From Solen grandis (taxonomy: Eukaryota; Mollusca; Bivalvia; Adapedonta; Solenidae): 64,000 nucleotides of DNA. The notes beneath the pieces were generated by a model. That model worked only from the letters and a program-made list of their open reading frames with translations, made no database searches and was not told the DNA's origin. Positions within the stretch are counted from its first letter, which is position 1. Every line of letters starts with the position of its first letter. The stretch covers positions 558,001 through 622,000 of the forward strand of contig CM037792.1 in the NCBI GenBank assembly GCA_021229015.1, read 5' to 3'. Position numbers and translations under genes: made by a program. Shown here one piece after another: positions 57,040 to 64,000 of the stretch.

Positions 57040-57709
57040 GTGACCACTGCTGCACTGAAAAGGTGCACCGACCCTAGTGACCACTGCTGCACACCGATCC
57101 TAGTGACCACTGCTGCACACCGATCCTAGTGACCACTGCTGCACACCGATCCTAGTGACCACTGCTGCACACCGACCCTAGTGACCACTGCTGCACACCG
57201 ATCCTAGTGACCACTGCTGCACACCGATCCTAGTGACCACTGCTGCACACCGACCCTAGTGACCACTGCTGCACACCGACCCTAGTGACCACTGCTGCAC
57301 ACCGACCCTAGTGACCACTGCTGCACACCGACCCTAGTGACCACTGCTGCACACCGACCTAGTGACCACTGCTGCACACCGACCCTAGTGACCACTGCTG
57401 CACACCGATCCTAGTGACCACTGCTGCACACCGATCACTAGTGACCACTGGTGCACACCGATCCTAGTGACCACTGCTGCACACCGATCCTAGTGACCAC
57501 TGCTGCACACCGATCCTAGTGACCACTGCTGCACACCGATCCTAGTGACCACTGCTGCACACCGACCCTAGTGACCACTGCTGCACACCGATCCTAGTGA
57601 CCACTGCTGCACACCGACCCTAGTGACCACTGCTGCACACCGACCCTAGTGACCACTGCTGCACACCGATCCCAGTGACCACTGCTGCACTAAAAATGTG
57701 CACCGACCC
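57040..57709 (+). repeat. 26-bp minisatellite, about 23 copies, with longer end units
   Basis: Units read GTGACCACTGCTGCACACCG plus AYCCTA with very low divergence, mostly a C/T alternation. The first (57040-57074) and last (57675-57709) units carry an extra segment of about a dozen bases (TGAAAAGGTGCAC / TAAAAATGTGCAC) absent from all internal units. Confidence 0.95.
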
Positions 57710-57716
57710 TAATAGC

Positions 57717-58018
57717 CATATTTTATGTCTGGTCACTGGATGACATTATTTCCATGACTCTTTGTTGTCACTTTAAAGATATCTAAAAAAAAAAAAAAAG
57801 AAAAAAAAAAAAAGAAACAAAGCCTTGGAAGGAGTATGTTCCTGCGACGACGAGATTTCCCCTGCCTATGTGCAGATTACACTGCTTTTAAGTAAATGAA
57901 CAGTGGTGGAAATTATAAGCTTAAGCGAAAAATTTCCAGTATTCCCAGCCTCGAGATATTTCGCGCATTTCGTCACCCAGTCCTCGGAAGTTCGCAATTT
58001 TAATTGTACTATTTGTAA
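57717..58018. other. Gene-free spacer with poly-A
   Basis: A-rich run at about 57785-57815. No gene recognised. Confidence 0.4.
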
Positions 58019-58037
58019 GTGTGTGTGTGTGTGTGTA

Positions 58038-58081
<44 letters not shown>
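58019..58081. repeat. (GT)n followed by 44 consecutive G
   Basis: GT dinucleotides at 58019-58036, an A, then an uninterrupted G run at 58038-58081, the longest homopolymer in the window. It abuts the 3' end of a minus-strand SINE. Confidence 0.95.
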
Positions 58082-58085
<4 letters not shown>

Positions 58086-58372
58086 CGTCCCACCGCGATA
58101 GTATTCAGTTATTCAGAGACTATGTCTACTTGAGACAGACATAGTGTTGCCACACTGCAGTATCACGCTGTAGACAAATGGAACAATACTACACCCAGTC
58201 AGATAATCCTGACACTGGGCCAACCAATCCTAGAACTAGACCTACCCTTTTATGCCGAGCGCCAAACAGGGAGCTACTAGTATCATTTTTAACGAATTTG
58301 GTATGTCGCGGTCGGGGATCGAACCCCCGAAGCGGACGCTTTGACCACCCAGTCACCGGCGACGGTATACTA
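58082..58372 (-). mobile_element. SINE family A, copy 5 (most complete)
   Basis: The minus-strand head near 58370 has A-box-like GGTGACTGGGTGGTC and a perfect-looking B-box GGTTCGATCCCC, then GCGACATACCAAATTCG. The body has AGCTCCCTGTTTGGCGCTCG, GATACTGCAGTGTGGCAACA and TCTGTCTCAAGTAGACATAG. The end is GCGGTGGGACGTTAAC. It is the best reference copy for family A here. Confidence 0.8.
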
Positions 58373-58479
58373 TATATATTAATCTATATAGCTTCCTTAA
58401 TTAAGATTTTGCAATTACATATTCGGATTGATTAAATGTCAATTTGGTATCTAAATGTATTTGTATGGAGCATAAGCAT

Positions 58480-58720
58480 TTACATGACACCAACTGGTTC
58501 CTTCCATTGTCTGGTAATTCGACACTGGATACCCGCACGAGAGGAATGACACTAACGATAACTCTGTTCTACAGACATTTCTAATCACACTGTCAAAATT
58601 AGCTCCTGCCTAATGATTAGGCTGTCTCCGCATGACAGCCTGTCTCCCGGGTAACGAAAACAAGAGCCATTGTCCAAATATAAAATTCAATGAAAACAAA
58701 TAATTTCTACGTTATCAAAT
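58480..58720. promoter_or_regulatory. Candidate cis-regulatory block 4 with homeodomain palindrome and X-box
   Basis: CCTAATGATTAGG (58609-58621) is a perfect homeodomain-type palindrome. GTCTCCCGGGTAAC (58642-58655) fits the RFX X-box consensus RYYNYY-N(1-3)-RRNRAC. CCATTGT (about 58666) is a Sox-type site. The motifs are seen directly, while their use is inference. Confidence 0.35.
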
Positions 58721-59020
58721 CAACGTCTGAAATAAATTGAATGACTTAGATTTGCGTCAGAAACTGATATCTGATAAAAATCAAAGGAAGGTCTGCTATA
58801 TTTTGATGTTAAGTATTGGACGGCAGACTTAATTTGCAATTCTTTTACAAAACTGAATACAAACTCAGAACGGATGTAGATGGCGCTTCACTCAAATCCT
58901 AGACAATAGACGAGATTTCTGAATAATGGTTTCATTATTTACTTTTTCGAGATCAAAATCAATTTTATTTTATTCTATAATTTGAATATTCATATCAAAT
59001 TATTTGTTAAAATGTTTCGC

Positions 59021-59057
<37 letters not shown>

Positions 59058-59520
59058 CATGCACACCATAAAGCATAGATATAAAAAAAACATTATTTAA
59101 TACATTTCCTTAATTTAATGCAAAACTGCTTGAAACAGACATTTGTTAGGACAGAACAATCAATCTACCGCCTGCCAGTTTATCTTTTCATCATATTAAA
59201 TACAGAAGTTCAGTACATCTAGCCCCCGTTTATCTTGATCAAAGATGCCGAAGATGTATGCATGTGGTTAATCGAAAGTAACGCAACAATTAAATAAAAG
59301 TTTTTGCACTTGAAAATTTTAAGAAATGTAAAGCCGTGCTGGGATTTGAATAGCAAGTGGGCGTTCGTTTGTAGCCCCCCCCCCCCCCCCCAAAAAAAAA
59401 AAAAGAAGTCTTCGCCACCGCTAGGGCACTGTTAAACATGGTGAACTGTACTAGGTGAAGCAAAAAAGAAGTTTAAGATAAAACTATGGAAAGTTGTGGT
59501 ACATAACTATGTTATTCTGC
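58721..59520. other. Gene-free DNA with (GA)n and C/A runs
   Basis: (GA)n at 59024-59053 and a poly-C/poly-A junction at about 59375-59405. No gene recognised. Confidence 0.45.
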
Positions 59521-59826
59521 AGACCAGACATTACACAAACCAATCAGGCAGACAGACATTACTCAAACAAATCAGGCAGACCAAACATTACACAAACCAA
59601 TCAGGCAGACAGACATTACACAAACAAATCAGGCAGACCAGACATTACACAAACCAATCAGGCAGACAAACATTATCAAACCAATCAGGCAGACCAAACA
59701 TTACACAAACCAATCAGGCAGACCAAACATTACTCAAACAAATCAGGCAGACCAAACATTACACAAACCAATCAGGCAGACCAAACATTACACAAACCAA
59801 TCAGGCAGACCAAACATTATACAAAA
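59521..59826 (+). repeat. ~29-bp minisatellite, about 11 copies
   Basis: Units read CAGACCAAACATTACACAAA plus CCAATCAGG with a few substitutions and one short unit (about 59666). It shares GCAGACCAAA-ATTACACAA with the adjacent 50-bp array. Confidence 0.9.
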
Positions 59827-59859
59827 CATAAACCACCCATATCAATCACTAATATGTAG

Positions 59860-62150
59860 ACAAATAACACAAGAACATAAACCACCCATATCCAGCATCA
59901 GCATGTAGTCCAAGCGCATCATGGAACCATCCATACTAACCGCCACCATGCAGACCACATAGTGCACAACATTGAACAATCCATATTCATCACCACCGTG
60001 CAGACCAAATAGTACACAACATTGAACCATCCATATTTATCTCCACCGTGCAGACCAAATAGTACACAACATTGAACAATCCATATTAATCACCACCGTG
60101 CAGACCAAATAATACACAACATTGAACCATCCATATTAATCACCACCGTGCAGACCAAATAATACACAACATTGAACCGTCCATATTGACCACCACCATG
60201 CAGACTAAATAATACACAACATTGAACAATCCATATTAATCACCACCGTGCAGACCAAATAATACACAACATTGAACCGTCCATATTAATCACCACCGTG
60301 CAGACCAAATATACACAACATTGAACCGTCCATATTATCACCACCGTGCAGACCAAATAATACACAACATTGAACCGTCCATATTAATCACCACCGTGCA
60401 GACCAAATAGTACACAACATTGAACCGTCCATATTAATCACCACCGTGCAGACCAAATAATACACAACATTGAACCATCCATATTAATCTCCACCGTGCA
60501 GACCAAATAATACACAACATTGAACAATCCATATTAATCTCCACCGTGCAGACCAAACAGTACACAACATTGAACCATCCATATTAATCTCCACCGTGCA
60601 GACCAAGCAGTACACAACATTGAACCATCCATATTAATCACCACCGTGCAGACCAAATAGTACACAACATTGAACCATCCATATTAATCACCACCGTGCA
60701 GACCAAATAGTACACAACATTGAACAATCCATATTAATCACCACCGTGCAGACCAAATAGTACACAACATTGAACAATCCATATTAATTACCACCGTGCA
60801 GACCAAATAATACACAATATTGAACCATCCATATTAATCTCCACCGTGCAGACCAACAAAACCACAACATTTGAACCATCCATATTAATCTCCACCGTGC
60901 AGACCAAATAATACACAACATTGAACCATCCATATTAATCACCACCGTGCAGACCAAATAATACACAACATTGAACCATCCATATTAATCAACCACCGTG
61001 CAGACCAAACAATACCCAACAATAAACCACCCATATTAACAACCACCGTGTAGACCAAACAATACCCAACAATAAACCATCCTTAAAAAAAAATACCAAA
61101 TTAAACCCCTTTCAATACAAATATCGAACCATCCATATAAACCGCCATTAATACACAAAATTGAATCATCCATATTATCCGCCAGCGCGTAGACCAAACC
61201 ATATACAACATTGTGCCAGCCATCTTAACTGCCAACATGTAGACCAATCAACACACACCATTGAATCATCCAAAATTACCCACCATTCTGCAGACTAAAC
61301 ATCAAATTCCTTAAACTATCCATATTAATATTCGAGGTGCAGACCAAACCATACACTACCTTGAACCATCCATTCATATAAAACATTGTCGTGTATACCA
61401 AATAATACACAATATTAAATCATCCATTTTACTGCAATCTTACAGACCAAACAAGGGAAAATCCACTTTTACCACAATGCACAACAACAAAGAAAGAAAG
61501 AAGAAAAAAACAAAACAGTTCACAATCTTGATCAATTGAACAAGTCATAAACTTGAAAACCAAATAATACACCATCTCAGCAATCCATATAAGTCACAGA
61601 CCTGAAAAACAAACATTACACAATCTTCAGCAATTTATAAAAGTCACAGACCTGAAAAGAAAAAAAAAACATAGCACAATCTCGAGCAATCCATATGTGT
61701 CACAGACCTACACATCTTACAATTCATGTAAGTTACAAACCTGGAAACCAAACATTATATAAACATGAGCAATCCATCTCTGAAAACCAGAGTACACATT
61801 CTTGGATCAATCATATCATATGAATCACAGATCTAAAAACCAAATATTACACGATCTTGAGCATTCCATATGAGTATTAATCATGCGGACCAAACACATT
61901 ACAAATTGAATGATGTACATCAGTCTCCAGTATTCAAAATCTTGTACGAGCCGTAGAGTTAATAACTTGAAAAGCAACAATCTTAAACGAGCCAAATGGG
62001 TCACAAACTTGCAGACCAAACAATACACAATTTTTTAAACAAGCCATAAACTCACTAACTTGCAGACCAAACAATTCACAATCTTGAACAAGTCATTCGA
62101 GTCATTAACTTACAGACCAAACTATTCACAATCTTGAACGAGCCAACTAC
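59860..62150 (+). repeat. 50-bp satellite-like array, homogeneous left part, decayed right part
   Basis: The unit (CCATCCATATTAATCACCAC, CGTGCAGACCAAATA, ATACACAACATTGAA) repeats about 22 times with high identity between 59930 and 61030. It then degenerates progressively. From about 61100 to 62150 only CAGACCAAA-, ACACAAT- and TTGAAC-type fragments remain recognisable. Confidence 0.9.
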
Positions 62151-62459
62151 CCATCCAAAACATATCCGTATCATAAACCGATACTGTACTACGTTCAGTT
62201 AGTCATTTTATATCATTATGATTTCATTTTCCCGTCAATTTTGATTTTTTTTAAATAAATTATACTAATGCCTCTCGTCGGTTTCTGTGCAGGAGCAGTA
62301 CTAAGCTAGAAATTCGCCAATTTCATCTTGTGAGATAAGTGATGCTTTTTTTAATATGTGAATGCAATTGATATACCAATCGAATGTAGAAAAAAACAGA
62401 CATCACCGTAAGACAACAAACAACAACAAAACCCAACAAAAAACAAAACAACACACACA

Positions 62460-63640
62460 TAATCACATAGAAGACCTCATAGTCACATAAGAGACTTCAT
62501 AACACATTAGAGACATGACCTCGCATGATAGACATAACAATCGCATAAGAGAACCCATAATCACATAAGAGACTATCATATAAGAGGCCCAATAACCACA
62601 CATGAGACAATTACATAAGAGACCTCATTACCACATAAGAGACAATCACATAAGATATCCAATTACCACATAAAAAAAAAATCACATAAGAGACCCCATC
62701 ATTACATAAGAGACCCCATTATCACATAAGAGACCCCATAACCACATAAGAGACAATCATATAAGAGACCCAATTACCACATTTGAGACAATCCCATAAG
62801 AGACCTGATAACCAGAACAGAACAGAACAGAACATATCTTTATTACTCCGGAAAAAATCAAGTCAAATTAATTTTACCGGTTCAAGGTTTTTAGTGAGTA
62901 GTAATAAACAAGTATTTTCGGAAACAGTTGGGAGAAAGAAAGCAGATCTACAATATATTTCTAGCAGAACAATATTTACAATTGTTATTCTGATAATGTT
63001 ATAGCTAATAGCACATATAAGACAATCATATAATAGACCCAATTACCACATATGAGACAATCATATAGTGACCCCAAAACCACATAAGAGACAATCATAT
63101 AAGAGAACCAATAACAACAAAGAGACAATCACATAAGAGACCCGGTTACCCCATAACACATAAGAGACAATCACATAAGAGACCCCATAACCACATAAGG
63201 GCAAATCACATAAGAGACCCCATAACCACATAAGGGCAAATCACATAAGAGACCCCATAACCACATTAGAGACAATCACATAAGAGACCCCATAACCACA
63301 TAAGAGATAATCACATAAGAGACCCCATAACCACATATGAGACAATCACATAAGATACCCAATAACCACATATGGGACAATCACATAAGAGACCCCATAA
63401 CCACATTAGAGACAATCACATAAGAGACCCCATAACCACATAAGAGACAATCACATAAGAGACCCCATAACCACATTAGAGACAATCACATAAGAGACCC
63501 GGTTACCCATTAACCACATATGAAACAATCACATAAGATACCTCATATCACAGGAGAGACAATCGAATAAGAGAGCTCACACATGAGAAATCACTTTAGA
63601 GACCCCATAATCACATATGATACCTCATAATCACATAATA
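62460..63640 (+). repeat. 35-bp array built of two half-units
   Basis: The unit is a pair of half-units, CACATAAGAGACAAT and CACATAAGAGACCCCATAAC. It is homogeneous at about 63120-63500 and diverged at both edges. It is interrupted at 62813-63003 by an unrelated insertion. Confidence 0.9.
62813..63003 (-). mobile_element. Short retroelement end inserted in the 35-bp array
   Basis: Read on the minus strand, the segment ends AATAAAGATATGTTCTGTTC with (TTCTG)n, an AATAAA plus short tandem tail as at the LINE ends elsewhere in the window. Array sequence resumes on both sides. It encodes nothing recognisable. Confidence 0.55.
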
Positions 63641-64000
63641 GATTATTATGGATGTCCCGATGACTTAAGGATAAATGTGTACTTTCTCTATTTTAAGCAC
63701 ATTTATCCTCTTACTGTGTGCTAATGTCTTTTGTTCAAATGTGTTATGAAATTTGAATTGGAATGAGACCACAGTGACTTGAGCTCTTTATTTATCATCT
63801 GCTTCTGTTATCAACGATCACCTGTCTGAATTTCGCATCAAACATCTACATTTAAATTTGTCTGCAACTGAAATTTCCTCATTTGTTAAACCCATATTTT
63901 ATTCTGCCTCAGTGAATGATTTATGAGTCAAAGGTCACTTAAAGTAATAATGGAGGATCAATTAGAAAATAAATGTTTTGTGCTAAGGTCCATTGATATT
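63641..64000. promoter_or_regulatory. Candidate cis-regulatory block 5 with inverted repeat
   Basis: Non-repetitive sequence with a 12-bp perfect inverted repeat AGGATAAATGTG / CACATTTATCCT (63668-63679, 63698-63709) and AGTCAAAGGTCA (about 63927), a nuclear-receptor-type half-site. It continues beyond the window. The role is inferred. Confidence 0.25.

Noticed and set aside
59494..59859. Two overlapping open frames with QTNQADR/HYTNQSGR repeats
   Set aside because: They are translations of the ~29-bp minisatellite in two frames.
57040..63640. Regular direct repeats that resemble a CRISPR array
   Set aside because: The units are contiguous or separated by repeat sequence, not by unique spacers of constant length. 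There are no cas genes and the context is an animal genome.

Overview
The window looks like a piece of a marine mollusc nuclear genome, most likely a bivalve. It is AT-rich, intron-rich and dense with short dispersed repeats, including pearl/HINE-like elements with (GGAC)n tracts, tRNA-derived SINEs and small TIR elements. The one host gene recognised is a metazoan splicing factor. The species cannot be named from the sequence alone. There is one 100-N assembly gap (43101-43200).

The only confident host gene is SF1 (splicing factor 1 / branchpoint-binding protein) on the minus strand. Ten coding exons lie between 37891 and 24785. They encode the SPSP motif, the KH-QUA2 domain, one zinc knuckle and a long Pro/Gln/Met-rich tail. 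All nine exon junctions are phase-consistent with GT-AG introns. The N-terminal (U2AF-binding) exon(s) were not found. The last exon reads correctly only if one base is missing from a four-base G run at 24984-24987.

Left arm (1-24 kb): a mosaic of mobile elements. It holds pearl/HINE-like elements, a Tc1/mariner-type MITE, a 2.1 kb hAT element with an exact 8-bp target duplication, remnants of a BED zinc finger and of a ZNF862-like gene inside that hAT, three decayed non-LTR retrotransposon ends, several SINEs and piggyBac-type MITEs with TTAA flanks.

Middle (24-44 kb): SF1, its introns (filled with the same element families) and about 6 kb of apparently gene-free DNA upstream.

44.2-49.9 kb: a nearly intact Ty3/gypsy-like LTR retrotransposon with two identical 171-bp LTRs, a gag-protease ORF and a 1200-codon pol ORF (RT, RNase H, DD35E integrase). 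The protease is split by a one-base frame change.

Right arm (50-64 kb): no gene was recognised. It contains SINEs, a 44-base G tract, and about 6 kb of unrelated minisatellites (26-, 29-, 50- and 35-bp units). Between these lie several non-repetitive, motif-rich blocks that look like candidate cis-regulatory DNA.

The most unusual pattern is that at least four sequence-unrelated repeat families share one architecture: a 5' mini-hairpin, a subterminal segment repeated inverted at the 3' end, usually a core of 145-175 bp tandem units, a GC-rich GGAC-like tract, and a 3' hairpin.
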